From: Elusimicrobiales bacterium
GTDB taxonomy: Bacteria > Elusimicrobiota > Elusimicrobia > Elusimicrobiales > UBA9959
DNA: 64,000 nucleotides
Direction: 5' to 3'
NCBI GenBank assembly: GCA_028713125.1
Contig: JAQTOU010000001.1
Coordinates: 204,273-268,272 of the forward strand
Part shown: one piece after another, positions 52,415-61,570 of the stretch
Layout of the letters: each line of letters starts with the position of its first letter
Position numbering within the stretch: position 1 is the stretch's first letter
Notes under the pieces: model-generated
The model's database searches: none
The model's input: only the letters and a program-made list of their open reading frames with translations
What the model was told of the DNA's origin: nothing
Position numbers and translations under genes: made by a program

Positions 52415-54277
52415 CTACTCTTTACCGGTCATCTTTATCTCCACCGCTCTCTTGGTGGCTTCCGTGACTTTGGACTGCAGGTCCATGCGCGAGCGGTCTA
52501 TCTTGTATTTCTCGCTCAGGCGCGTCGCCACCAGGTTGACGCGGCTCTCCGCGACGGCTTCGGCGTTGGGCTCGCCGGAATAAGCGTAGCCGATAAGCTG
52601 GATATTGGCCATCGGATAATAGCCCATGGTCTCGGCCACCTGCGCCAGCCTTTTCTCGCTGCCGCTGGTGAGAGTGAGCGTATTGGACTCGGTAAAATAA
52701 ACCTTATAACTGACCTGACCAGACGGCTCGCCCGGGGGGGCGGATTCTCCGGCGGGCGCCGCGGCTTCGCCGGCGGCAGAATCGGCGTCCGCGGTTTCGG
52801 CGTCCACGGCCGCGGTCCTGGGCTTCTTTTTCAAAGACGCGCCTGCTTTTTTAGGAAGAGCTTTTTTCGAGAGTTTTCCTTTGGGCAGCTTGCCTTTTTT
52901 CCCGGCGGCGCCCTTCAGCATCTTGCCCGCGCCCAGCCCGGTGCCCTTCGCGCCGAGGGAGCGCGTCTTCAGTCCAGATTTCGTGACGGTTTCTTTTTCC
53001 GCCGCCCGCTGCGAGGCGGTCCTTGACTGCTGGGCCAGCTCCTCCTCCTTCGTGGGGCGGACGAGCAGCAGGCGGCTCAGGGAGGTCTCGCGCCCTTCCA
53101 CGTCGGTAGCGGTAACGGTGAACATGTAGCGGCCGGAGGGATAGGGCTCGCCGAAGAATTTTTTACGGCCATTCCAGAAGCTCTGGTTATACTGGGGCCC
53201 CGAGCCGGAGATCTCCTGGAGCATCAGCCTGCTCCCGTCCTTCTGGATCTCGAAGACCTGGAACTTCCAGCTGGGGATGCCGATAGGCGACTCGAAGGCG
53301 GAGAATTCTACGATGGACCCTTCGTTATTCTGCACCGAGATCGCGGTGGGATAGATGCCCAGGGACACCTTGGGACCCTTGGTCTGCAGGTCCTCGATGT
53401 CCTTGAGCCGCGGCTGCTTATCATAGTCAAAGAGAATTATCAATCCGCTTATATTAGTAAGTTCCTTAGGGAACCGCACGTCGGTCCCTGTCAGGTTCAC
53501 CTCGAGCCTGGACTTGGAAACGCCGCGGGATTCGAGATAGGAATTGAGCGCCAGCGCACGGCGGATGCTCTTGATCTTGACGTCCCCCTCCGCCGAGCCT
53601 TCAGGCAGGATGAGGCAGTTCGCTTTGCCGAGAGTGAAGACCAGCCCGGAGATGTTGGAAAGCATCTTGTCCGTGCCGGGGCGGAAGGTGGCCTCGTTGG
53701 CGAAAAAATAATTGGGGTCCAGCGTCAGCGCCTTGGGAACGCCGTCGCCCATATAGATCTTGACTGCGTCGGAGCGGCCCATCTCCAAAAGCAGGTCGCG
53801 GCGCATCTGGTCTATCTTAGAGGCTATCTTGTCGCTGACGCGCGCTTTCTGGCTCTCGGCGTCGTCCTGCTGCCCGCGCTCCTCCATCATATCCGCCTGC
53901 CGGTTTTCTTTAATGCCCAGCGGGACGGCGCGCGGGGAAACACCGGACCTCGGCTGAGAGACCTCCGTAAGGGTGGTAGGTTCTGCGCCGCGGTCCTTGG
54001 CGCTGTTGACGCCGGTGTTCATGCGGAGGGTTATCTTGGTTATGTACTCGTTGGCCAAAGCCTTTTCGGAGGGAGTCCCCTTCACCAGGATCTGCATGAA
54101 CCGGTCCATGGCCTCGGTATCCTCTCCCTCGTGGTAAAGCCGTATAGCCTGCTCCATGGAGCGGCTGATCCCGCCTTTCGAGGCCTGGGCCGAAAGGTCC
54201 GGCAGCGGCCCGGAGGCGCAGAAGAGCAGGACCAGGAGCCAGGGGACGGCGAATTTAAAAACGGTTTGTTTTTTCAT
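52415..54277 (-). CDS. OmpA-like envelope protein with two OmpA-type regions
   Basis: The 620-aa protein has a signal peptide (residues 1-30) and a TPR-like N-terminus (AIRLYHEGEDTEAMDRFMQIL). An OmpA-like region follows (about residues 180-290; RRALALNSYLESRGVSKSRLEV). A beta domain with FSAFESPIGIPSWKFQV comes next, then a Lys/Ala-rich linker, and a C-terminal OmpA domain (IQLIGYAYSGEPNAEAVAESRVNLVATRLSEKY). Such domains bind peptidoglycan. It is upstream of the pilus genes and may tether the pilus or envelope; that is inference. Confidence 0.78.
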   Translation of the reverse strand: MKKQTVFKFAVPWLLVLLFCASGPLPDLSAQASKGGISRSMEQAIRLYHEGEDTEAMDRFMQILVKGTPSEKALANEYITKITLRMNTGVNSAKDRGAEPTTLTEVSQPRSGVSPRAVPLGIKENRQADMMEERGQQDDAESQKARVSDKIASKIDQMRRDLLLEMGRSDAVKIYMGDGVPKALTLDPNYFFANEATFRPGTDKMLSNISGLVFTLGKANCLILPEGSAEGDVKIKSIRRALALNSYLESRGVSKSRLEVNLTGTDVRFPKELTNISGLIILFDYDKQPRLKDIEDLQTKGPKVSLGIYPTAISVQNNEGSIVEFSAFESPIGIPSWKFQVFEIQKDGSRLMLQEISGSGPQYNQSFWNGRKKFFGEPYPSGRYMFTVTATDVEGRETSLSRLLLVRPTKEEELAQQSRTASQRAAEKETVTKSGLKTRSLGAKGTGLGAGKMLKGAAGKKGKLPKGKLSKKALPKKAGASLKKKPRTAAVDAETADADSAAGEAAAPAGESAPPGEPSGQVSYKVYFTESNTLTLTSGSEKRLAQVAETMGYYPMANIQLIGYAYSGEPNAEAVAESRVNLVATRLSEKYKIDRSRMDLQSKVTEATKRAVEIKMTGKE

Positions 54278-54382
54278 GGCATAATTCCGAAAAACATTTT
54301 ATAGCCCGGTATATTTAACCTTTTCCTGTTTGCCTAAATATTACAGGATTGTTACGAAATAGCGGCGGCAGTCCCGCCCGCG

Positions 54383-56995
54383 TCAGCGCAGCGCTTTGAG
54401 CCGCTGCTCCGCGGCCTGGTTGCCCGGCTCGAATTTCAGGAAGCGCTCCCACTCGGCGCGGGCCTTCGGCAGATTCCCCTCTTTTTCGTAGATAACCGCC
54501 AGGCCGTACCGGGCCTGGTTATCGTTTTCCTTCTCTTTCAGGAGCCCCTCGAGGGCCGCTTTGGCCTCCGGGAGGCGGCCGGCCTTGAAATATATCCTGG
54601 CGCGCAGCATGCGCGCCTTCGGGTTGGCCGGGTCCATGGCGAGCAGGGCGTCGGCGGCCTTCAGCTCGTCAGGAGCCGCCCCGCCGGAAGCGGCCGAAAG
54701 TCTTTCGAGCCTGGCGTAGGCGGCCAGCCAGGCCAGGTCAGGATCGTTCTTAATGCCTAGCTGGCGCGAAACTCCGGCAAGGTTCTCGGCGAGCATTGAA
54801 TTCGCGGGGTCGGCTTTTACGCCGCGGCCGTAGGCCTTCCTGGCCGCCTCGTAGTTTTTCATGAGGGTATAAAAATAGCCCAGGGTGTTCCACATGCCGG
54901 GGTCTTCAGGGAAGATCCGGACGGCCTCTTCAAAATCCGCCGCAGCGCGCGGGGCCGCCGCCTCCCTGTCCGGCCTCGCCAGGTACACCTCGGCCAGGGC
55001 CTGCCAGGTGGTCAGGTTAAGCGGGTTTATGACCGAAGAGACCTGCAGGTTCCTCAGCGCCTCCTCGGCGCGCCCCAGGCGCTTCTGGATGATGGCGAGG
55101 TTGAAATAGATCTCGTCGTAGCCGGAGTTGGATTTAAGCGCTTCGGAGTAAGCCCAGGCGCCTTTTTCCAGTTCCCCCGCCCGCACGTAGGCGTTGCCGA
55201 ACTCGTAGTTGCCGTTAACTTCGCGGGAGTTAGCCTCCCAGGCCGCGCGAAGCTGGGATACCGCCGCCTGGAAATTGTTCGCGCGCATCGCCCTGAAACC
55301 GTTGAAATAGTGGAACTCCCGGGTGAACTGCCGCTCCCAGAGCCAGGCGCCTCCTAAGCAGCACAGCAGAAGGACCCACGCCGAGGCGGCGGCCAAAGCC
55401 GCGCGGGCGGGCTTCCAGGGCGGGCAGGTCCCCGCGCCGCAGGTCTTAAGGGCCAGGGCGCCGGCGACCCACCAGAAAGCCAGGGCGGGCACGGCAAAGT
55501 GGATGGAAACGTTAAGGAGGTTGTCGGCCAGCGCCCCGGCGAGCCCGGCGGCCAGCGGCACGGCCTCGTAGCGGGCTTCCGGTGGCGCGGAAAGGTAGAA
55601 GCGCCGGAAGCCGTAAAAAAGCACAGTGAGGAACCACAGGTAGGCGCCGAGGCCCAGGAGCCCGGCCTGGGACCACTGCTCCAGCACTTCATTGTGCGCG
55701 TTATTGGCGTGGGTGCGCAGGCCCCGCATCACGGGATAGCTGGCCATCAGGCGGCCCTGGAAAAACGGGTAGAAGAGCTCGAATTGCCCCCAGCCATTGC
55801 CGAGCAGCGGGTTTTCAAGGCCCATCTGCCAGGCGCTGGTCCAGATAAGCAGGCGCTGGTGGAAAGAGGAATAGATCCTGCCATTATCGCCGGAAAGGCT
55901 GAAAGCGGACGGGGACCTGATGCCGGTGACGGCCTCTCCCACTCGATCCACCAGGCCGGACCGGGAAAGGTCCTTCGAGTTCACCGGCCAGAGAAAACAC
56001 AGGAGCAGCGCGGCGAAAAAGAACGGGTAAAGAAATTTCTTGTTGGCTTTCAGCTGTCCCCTGTGCGAAGCGAAGGCGAAGAGGAAAGCGAAAGCCGCCG
56101 CCGCCCCCAGCCATGAGGAGCGCGTCATGCTGCACATCAGCATGCATTCGAAAGAGAGGAAGACCAGGCCGTAGTAAAACCGCTTCACGCGGGTATCGGC
56201 CTTCATAAGCAGGGAGGCGGCCAGGGGAAGGAAGATAACGACGTAGGTGGAAATAAAGTTGGGGTTGCCGAAGGTGGAAACCGAGCGGTTGCCGTAGGGA
56301 GTAAGCAGCTTGGCCCAGACCAGCTCTATGCTGAAATACTCGAGGATCCCGTATAACGACGCTATCGCGCCTGCGGAAAGCGCGAGGTGCAGGATGTCTT
56401 CCTGGCGGCAGCGGCGGATAAGCAGGTAAACGGCGGCGAAGCCGGAAACCCAGACCAGCGCGCCATAGGGATCGAAGAGCCGCTCGAAAAGACCGTCGCC
56501 GGAGAGCGGCATCCTGAGCCACTGGAACAGGAACCAGAGCGCGCCCCAGCCGAGGATAAAAGCCAGCCACTTTCCCGCCGGGACCTCCGCGTCCCTCCCG
56601 GCGTAAGGCACGCTGAGCGCGAGGTAGAAGACCGCGAGGCAGTTGACAAGGAAGAACATTCCCGCCTTCAGGCCCTCCGACGCCATGGCCGGCCTGAAAA
56701 AGGGCGCGTGGCCGAACCAGGACCAGGCGAAAGAGGCGAGATAGATCAGCGCGAGCGCGGCCAGCGGCCTGGTCAGCGGCGTCACCGGAATGAGCCAGGC
56801 CCCCGCCTTAAGGGAGGCGCGCAGGAAAAGGGCCGCCGCGGCAAGTATGGCGACGTTCAGAATCGTTATCTGCAGGTAGTAGGGGTTGCGGGTAAGCCCG
56901 GTGAAAAAAAGCAGCGGCGCCACAAAGAACGCCGTCGTAAGCAGGAAGACCAGCGGGGCGCGCGGCACGCGGATATTGTTTTCTTGGTCTGGCAT
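54383..56995 (-). CDS. O-antigen ligase-like membrane protein with C-terminal TPR repeats
   Basis: The 870-aa protein has about 11-12 membrane segments in its first 530 residues with the Wzy_C/WaaL pattern: GNPNFISTYVVIFLPLAASLL, the periplasmic segment HNEVLEQWSQAGLLGLGAYLW, and LLGNGWGQFELFYP. After residue 550 come TPR repeats such as DEIYFNLAIIQKRLGRAEEALRNLQ. Such proteins ligate O-antigen or glycosylate pilins (PglL-type), so a substrate in the adjacent pilus is possible. No other O-antigen genes are seen. Confidence 0.83.
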   Translation of the reverse strand: MPDQENNIRVPRAPLVFLLTTAFFVAPLLFFTGLTRNPYYLQITILNVAILAAAALFLRASLKAGAWLIPVTPLTRPLAALALIYLASFAWSWFGHAPFFRPAMASEGLKAGMFFLVNCLAVFYLALSVPYAGRDAEVPAGKWLAFILGWGALWFLFQWLRMPLSGDGLFERLFDPYGALVWVSGFAAVYLLIRRCRQEDILHLALSAGAIASLYGILEYFSIELVWAKLLTPYGNRSVSTFGNPNFISTYVVIFLPLAASLLMKADTRVKRFYYGLVFLSFECMLMCSMTRSSWLGAAAAFAFLFAFASHRGQLKANKKFLYPFFFAALLLCFLWPVNSKDLSRSGLVDRVGEAVTGIRSPSAFSLSGDNGRIYSSFHQRLLIWTSAWQMGLENPLLGNGWGQFELFYPFFQGRLMASYPVMRGLRTHANNAHNEVLEQWSQAGLLGLGAYLWFLTVLFYGFRRFYLSAPPEARYEAVPLAAGLAGALADNLLNVSIHFAVPALAFWWVAGALALKTCGAGTCPPWKPARAALAAASAWVLLLCCLGGAWLWERQFTREFHYFNGFRAMRANNFQAAVSQLRAAWEANSREVNGNYEFGNAYVRAGELEKGAWAYSEALKSNSGYDEIYFNLAIIQKRLGRAEEALRNLQVSSVINPLNLTTWQALAEVYLARPDREAAAPRAAADFEEAVRIFPEDPGMWNTLGYFYTLMKNYEAARKAYGRGVKADPANSMLAENLAGVSRQLGIKNDPDLAWLAAYARLERLSAASGGAAPDELKAADALLAMDPANPKARMLRARIYFKAGRLPEAKAALEGLLKEKENDNQARYGLAVIYEKEGNLPKARAEWERFLKFEPGNQAAEQRLKALR

Positions 56996-57113
56996 TATAG
57001 ACAGATATGTTAAAAGCCGAAGTCGTTCAGCCCGCAGGCCTGAAGGCCGCCGCCGCGCACCTGTCCCTTACATCGCAGCCTTACTCTCCAGCCCGCCCGG
57101 CTTGAGCGTTCTC

Positions 57114-59519
57114 TTAATTCTTTGCCGGCTGCTGCATCCCGCCGGGCACCCGGCCGGCCGCTATGGGCAGGTTCCGGCGCGCCTGTTCGAAGTTCGGGTC
57201 CAGTTCGAGGGCCTTCCTGTAGTTCACTACGGCCTCAGCGAACCTCCCCAGGGCGTACTGCACGTTCGCCAGGGTGGTATACGCCTCGGCCGAACCGTGA
57301 TTGTGCCCGGGAACATAACACTTCCAGGCGTCGATATTGTTCAGGTACTCCCTCTCGGCCGACTTCAGGTCATTGCGCATTATGTAGATCTGCGCCTTGC
57401 GGAAATAATTGACCGGGTAAACCGGGTCCAGGTTCTCGTAGAGATTGAAGCGGGCCAGCGCCTTGTCCAGGAACTCCTCCGCCTCCTTGGGCTTTCCCTG
57501 CTTCATCATGTAGTCGTGCATCTTCATGTAAAGAGTGCCCACCTGGTGGTGCATCTGCACGTAATTGGGGGCCATCGCGCGCACGGCCTCGTAGGAGTCC
57601 ATCGCGCGGTCGTAGTCGTTGCGCGGCTCGTCTTTCTTGTCCCCCCATTCCGGCCGGTAGGATTTCTCCATGTTGAAGCGGTCGTTAAAGACATTGCCCG
57701 TGAAATAGTAGGGCATGATGAAGAACCGGTTAAGCTTGTTGACCTTGGTGTAGTAGCTTATGGCGTCTTCCCATTTTCCCTGCTTCGAGAAGTAGATGGC
57801 CATGTTATGGTAGACGTCGCCCTTGAACCAGCCCCAGAAATAATACATCGGGAAAAGGGTCAGCAGAACCACGACCGGCACGGCCGCGGAAACGCCTTTG
57901 AGCATGGTGCCGCAGAAAGCGTAGACCGCGTACCCGACGCAGAGCAGCATGACCGCCCAGGCGATATACCACTGCAGGATCTCTCCGCTGGCCACGTAGT
58001 TGCGCAGGGGGCCCTGCAGGCCGGAGAACTCGCTGACTACAAGGTAGGCCGCATAGAGGACGCCGGTCACGCCCGCCGCGCGGGCGAGCCAGACAACCCA
58101 GACGAAGACCCCGTCCGCGCCGGCGTTCTTTTCGGACTCAGTGCGGGCGGGCTGCACCTCTTCCTTGTAATGGAGCTCCCACAAAGCGCGGCCGCGCGCC
58201 AGGTTTATTATCACCCCCGGCAGCAGGCCGAAAAAGATGCCCGACGAAACGAAGCGCATGCTGACGTCGGTGCAATTATGCGCCAGCATGCCCAGCAGCG
58301 AAGTGAGATAGCCCAGCAGGTCGTAGGCCAGCGGCGGCGGGCGCGAGCCCTTGAGATTTTCCGTAAGCGTGGAGAGGCCTCTCAGGCCCACGACGGTCAC
58401 GAACATTATCACCCAGAGGTAGAGGCCCATCCCTATCAGGCCGTTGTCCATCCACTGCTCGAGGTGCTCCTCTTCGGCGTGGTCCGTCTCGGTATTGTGC
58501 TTGCCCTCAATATGGAAAATTGCCGGGCGGCGGTAAGCCGGGTAGATCACCTTGAAACTGCCGACGCCGACCCCGGTCAAAGGGTGCGACTCCACCATTT
58601 CCCAGGTGGATAGCCAGGTGTTTATGCGGAAGCTGTAGGAGACCGGGTTTCCCAGGTGGTAAACGACGCTTATGGCTATGATAGGCAAGATCGACGCCAG
58701 GCTTAAGAACGCGGTCCTGCTTATTTTCAGCCTGTCGCGCAGGAAGAAATAGCCGTAGAAAACCGCGAAAATGAAGGAGGAAATGCCGAAGCCCAGCCAG
58801 GCGCCCTTCGTCTGCGTCGCGTAGAGGCAGAGCAGGTTCATGAAGATCAGCGGCAGCAGGAAAACGGATTTGCGCTTCAGCCACTGCGTAACTATTATCG
58901 GCAGTATCAGCACCAGGAAATTGCCGAAGAAATTGGGGTTGCCGTAGGTGGAGAAAACGCGCGGGCCGAAGGCCCAGCGCCAGATGAAAGGGTCGATGCC
59001 AGGCCCGATGTCCTTGGGCGGAAAGAACCGCGTATCGAGGAACTGGACCACTCCGTAAAGGATGGAGATATAAGCCGTGACGATCAGGATCTTGGTCAGC
59101 TTGTCGATAGCCTCCGAAGTGAACTCCCTGATGATGATGAGCGTGACCGACATATAGAGCACGTAGCGCACGAAATCGTCGACGCTGGGGCCCCTGTACG
59201 GCGCGCTGAGAAAGGAAATTATGACATAGAGCAGGTAAGCGAAGAACGGCGCGAGGAAAACGAAGTCCTCGCGGCGGAAGGCCCTGCGGCCCTCGAGCAC
59301 CAGCAGCGACACCCACATGCCGAGCATCCCGATGCCCCCCATCTGGAGCATGGTGATCTTGACCTGGGCGGAATCGTAGGTGCGCAGGTAGAAGGTGTCG
59401 GAGACGAGGAGGTAAAGTATCGGGAGCCACCACCAGATGGCCTTGCGGGCGAAACTGACACCTGGCGCGAAATTTATTTCTTCATATTCCGTAGCGGGAG
59501 TGATTATTTTTTTTGCCAT
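57114..59519 (-). CDS. Second O-antigen ligase-like membrane protein with C-terminal TPR repeats
   Basis: The 801-aa protein has about 11-12 membrane segments with the same family motifs as its neighbour: GNPNFFGNFLVLILPIIVTQWL, GVGVGSFKVIYPAYRR, and EEHLEQWMDNGLIGMGLYLW. TPR units follow from about residue 600, ending in RFAEAVVNYRKALELDPNFEQARRNL. I use ATG 59519 as the start; the longer frame runs toward tRNA-Thr. It resembles the adjacent gene in layout, so the pair may come from an old duplication. Confidence 0.83.
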   Translation of the reverse strand: MAKKIITPATEYEEINFAPGVSFARKAIWWWLPILYLLVSDTFYLRTYDSAQVKITMLQMGGIGMLGMWVSLLVLEGRRAFRREDFVFLAPFFAYLLYVIISFLSAPYRGPSVDDFVRYVLYMSVTLIIIREFTSEAIDKLTKILIVTAYISILYGVVQFLDTRFFPPKDIGPGIDPFIWRWAFGPRVFSTYGNPNFFGNFLVLILPIIVTQWLKRKSVFLLPLIFMNLLCLYATQTKGAWLGFGISSFIFAVFYGYFFLRDRLKISRTAFLSLASILPIIAISVVYHLGNPVSYSFRINTWLSTWEMVESHPLTGVGVGSFKVIYPAYRRPAIFHIEGKHNTETDHAEEEHLEQWMDNGLIGMGLYLWVIMFVTVVGLRGLSTLTENLKGSRPPPLAYDLLGYLTSLLGMLAHNCTDVSMRFVSSGIFFGLLPGVIINLARGRALWELHYKEEVQPARTESEKNAGADGVFVWVVWLARAAGVTGVLYAAYLVVSEFSGLQGPLRNYVASGEILQWYIAWAVMLLCVGYAVYAFCGTMLKGVSAAVPVVVLLTLFPMYYFWGWFKGDVYHNMAIYFSKQGKWEDAISYYTKVNKLNRFFIMPYYFTGNVFNDRFNMEKSYRPEWGDKKDEPRNDYDRAMDSYEAVRAMAPNYVQMHHQVGTLYMKMHDYMMKQGKPKEAEEFLDKALARFNLYENLDPVYPVNYFRKAQIYIMRNDLKSAEREYLNNIDAWKCYVPGHNHGSAEAYTTLANVQYALGRFAEAVVNYRKALELDPNFEQARRNLPIAAGRVPGGMQQPAKN

Positions 59520-59595
59520 GATAGCTGGAGGAAGCTGCCGGAGGTAGTCAGGAAAGCGGCCTGAACTGCGCCAAACCCCTATGTGCAAAATATTC

Positions 59596-59668
59596 AGCCG
59601 AGGATGGGACTTGAACCCACAACCCTTCGCTTACGAAGCGAATGCTCTACCAATTGAGCTACCTCGGC
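59596..59668 (-). tRNA. tRNA-Thr (anticodon CGT)
   Basis: The minus strand folds into a 73-nt tRNA. It has acceptor GCCGAGG/CCTCGGC, D stem GCTC/GAGC, anticodon stem TTCGC/GCGAA with loop TTCGTAA giving anticodon CGT (codon ACG, Thr), and T arm GTGGG-TTCAAGT-CCCAT with a wobble pair. The discriminator is T and CCA is not encoded. All stems close. Confidence 0.94.
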
Positions 59669-59697
59669 ATTTATGACGACGATATATATAATAGTAA

Positions 59698-59727
59698 ATT
59701 ATAGGGAACTTACAAACCCCTATGTAA
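59698..59727 (-). promoter_or_regulatory. tRNA-Thr promoter
   Basis: On the minus strand TTACAT (59727-59722) and TATAAT (59703-59698) are 18 bases apart. The -10 lies 29 bases before the tRNA 5' end. Confidence 0.6.
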
Positions 59728-59746
59728 CGCAGGCGGAAGCCCGGGG

Positions 59747-60277
59747 TCAGCGCGGAACGGCCCATAGCCCGACGGCGCGCTGCCGGGCCGCCCGATAAGA
59801 GCTCAGGAACCGCTCCTGGTACCGGACATTGGGCGGGATGGTCATGACCGAGGCGTAGCCGGCGGCGATGATCTCCTCGTTCAGCATCTTCCCGGATTTT
59901 AAATAGACGTAGGCCAGTATCCTGCCGTAGCGGTCGCGCGGCTGGACGTCCTGCTCGATAGTGATAAGATCCCCCGGCTTGACGAGGGACTTCGTGAAAG
60001 CGGCCGCGGCCTTCCCGAGACCGACGATCGCTTTAAGATCGCTGCCTGACCGCGCGGCGTCCTTCCTGGCCTTTTTGTTCGCCTTGCTCTCGGGCGTGTC
60101 TATGCCGATAAGCCGGATGCTCTCTTTGTTGCCGGCCATGAGGACTTTGATCGTATCGCCGTCGATAACATAGAGAACCTTCAGCGCTTCGGAGCTGGCG
60201 GCGGCGCCGGAGAGTACGGCCGCGAACATCAGCCCGCAGAAACATAATATCCTGGATCCCGAGTAAATTATTCTCAT
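59747..60277 (-). CDS. Secreted thermonuclease (SNase-like)
   Basis: The 176-aa protein has a signal peptide (residues 1-26) and the staphylococcal nuclease fold with YVIDGDTIKV, RLIGIDTPES (catalytic Arg and acidic residue), and PRDRYGRILAYVYL (second catalytic Arg). It cuts DNA or RNA in the periplasm or outside the cell. I use ATG 60277, behind AGGAAGGAA; a longer frame starts at 60337. It is the first of a run of nucleic acid enzymes on this strand. Confidence 0.88.
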   Translation of the reverse strand: MRIIYSGSRILCFCGLMFAAVLSGAAASSEALKVLYVIDGDTIKVLMAGNKESIRLIGIDTPESKANKKARKDAARSGSDLKAIVGLGKAAAAFTKSLVKPGDLITIEQDVQPRDRYGRILAYVYLKSGKMLNEEIIAAGYASVMTIPPNVRYQERFLSSYRAARQRAVGLWAVPR

Positions 60278-60340
60278 CAATAGAAGTTCCTTCCTGAAGC
60301 ATGGGATGCCGCGGAAGCGGCGATCCGGAATAATCAACCG

Positions 60341-60916
60341 TTAGAATTTGATGACGCCCAGTTTTTTCAATTCCCTGAAGCATCTTATCGTCGCCTTGAC
60401 GTCGGCGGCCGCGTCGTGCTCGCCCTCGAAGCCTGTCTGGAACAACTTGGAATACAACTCCGCGAGCTTCGGCCACTTGTAGCCGTAGGGGCCGGGGATG
60501 GCGCAGAAATTGGTGGAGCTCTGCATGGTGCAGATCCTGGTCTTGGCGGGGAGGGTGTCCGGCATCTGGCTGCGCAGGAATTCGGCGCCGACGATCTTCT
60601 CGTCAAAGCTGATATTGTGCGCGATAAGGCAGCCGGCGCGGCTGACAGCGTCCTGGAACCCGCCGAGAACGGCCTTAAGGTCGCTTCCCTCTTTTTCCGC
60701 CCGCTCGGTAGAGATGCCGTGTATCCGCGCCGCCTCGGCGGGGATCGTAAAGCCGGCCGGCTTGATTATTGAATTAACGTTGGAGATCTCGTTCCATTCT
60801 GAGTCGAAAAGAACGTACGCGAGCTGGACCAGCCGGGGCCAGTTGGCCAGGTCGGTCACGGGGGCTTTCCAGTTCCGGGGCAGGCCGGTCGTTTCGGTGT
60901 CGAAAAATAAATACAT
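60341..60916 (-). CDS. DnaQ-like 3'-5' exonuclease (DEDDh)
   Basis: The 191-aa protein has the DEDDh exonuclease motifs: FFDTETTGLP with D6 and E8, LIAHNISFDEKIV (second Asp), and EGEHDAAADVKAT with the His and last Asp. It is a stand-alone exonuclease of the DNA polymerase III epsilon type, probably acting in repair or RNA turnover. It lies 5 bases from the uracil-DNA glycosylase-like gene in the same direction. Confidence 0.9.
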   Translation of the reverse strand: MYLFFDTETTGLPRNWKAPVTDLANWPRLVQLAYVLFDSEWNEISNVNSIIKPAGFTIPAEAARIHGISTERAEKEGSDLKAVLGGFQDAVSRAGCLIAHNISFDEKIVGAEFLRSQMPDTLPAKTRICTMQSSTNFCAIPGPYGYKWPKLAELYSKLFQTGFEGEHDAAADVKATIRCFRELKKLGVIKF

Positions 60917-60921
60917 GTTCT

Positions 60922-61563
60922 TTATTTGATCTCTTTTATCGCCGGATGGTCCGCGATAAGCGACATGGCTTTGGCGAGGAGCGGCTTGCCCGCGGCCGAG
61001 TAGCGCCAGGGAGAGGCGCCCGAAGAATGCGGCAGCGGGATCAGGTCGAAGGATATCCCGCCGCGGTTAAGATGAAAAACTTTTCCGACGACCTCGTCGA
61101 GCTTTTCCACTTCCATGAACTGGGCGATGGCCAGCTTCCCGATGGGGATGATCAAAGCGGGCCGGAGTATTTCCAGCTCGCGGTCCAGCCAGGCGGAACA
61201 GGTTTTGACCTCTTCTGGGGCGGGGACCCTGTCCCCCCCGGACGCTTTCTTCCCCGGGAAGCAGCGGCAGACGGCCGCCATATAGATCGAAGAACGGAAT
61301 TTAGCCTCGTCGATGCCGGCGGCTTCTTTGAACCAGCGGAAAAGCGTCTTACCGGCGGTCCAGGCGAAAGGGCGCCCGAACTTGGGCTCTTTATCGCCCG
61401 GGGCCTGGCCCACGGACATGACCCGGCTCACTACCGGCCCGCCGCTCACCGGCGGCGGAATCATCTCCGGGCAGCGGCGGCATTTCAGGAGCGCGGAGAC
61501 ATGCCTGACAAGTTTCTCTTTAGTCCCCCCGGGCGGGAGGCTGGGCTTAAGTTTGTTGCTCAT
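60922..61563 (-). CDS. Uracil-DNA glycosylase superfamily protein, Fe-S type
   Basis: The 213-aa protein has motif A as VGQAPGDKEPKFGRPF at about residues 51-66, the C-terminal motif PLPHSSGAS, and Cys residues at 28, 31, 99 or 101, and 122 that fit a 4Fe-4S cluster as in family 4/5 enzymes. It would remove uracil from DNA. The Asp in PGD resembles family 4/5 rather than Ung. It is 7 bases from the RNase HI gene. Confidence 0.87.
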   Translation of the reverse strand: MSNKLKPSLPPGGTKEKLVRHVSALLKCRRCPEMIPPPVSGGPVVSRVMSVGQAPGDKEPKFGRPFAWTAGKTLFRWFKEAAGIDEAKFRSSIYMAAVCRCFPGKKASGGDRVPAPEEVKTCSAWLDRELEILRPALIIPIGKLAIAQFMEVEKLDEVVGKVFHLNRGGISFDLIPLPHSSGASPWRYSAAGKPLLAKAMSLIADHPAIKEIK

Positions 61564-61570
61564 TCCTGGT

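Noticed and set aside
56886-58613. 575-aa open frame opposite the O-antigen-ligase genes
   Set aside because: Antisense shadow with His/Val/Gly-rich composition typical of reversed GC-rich coding.
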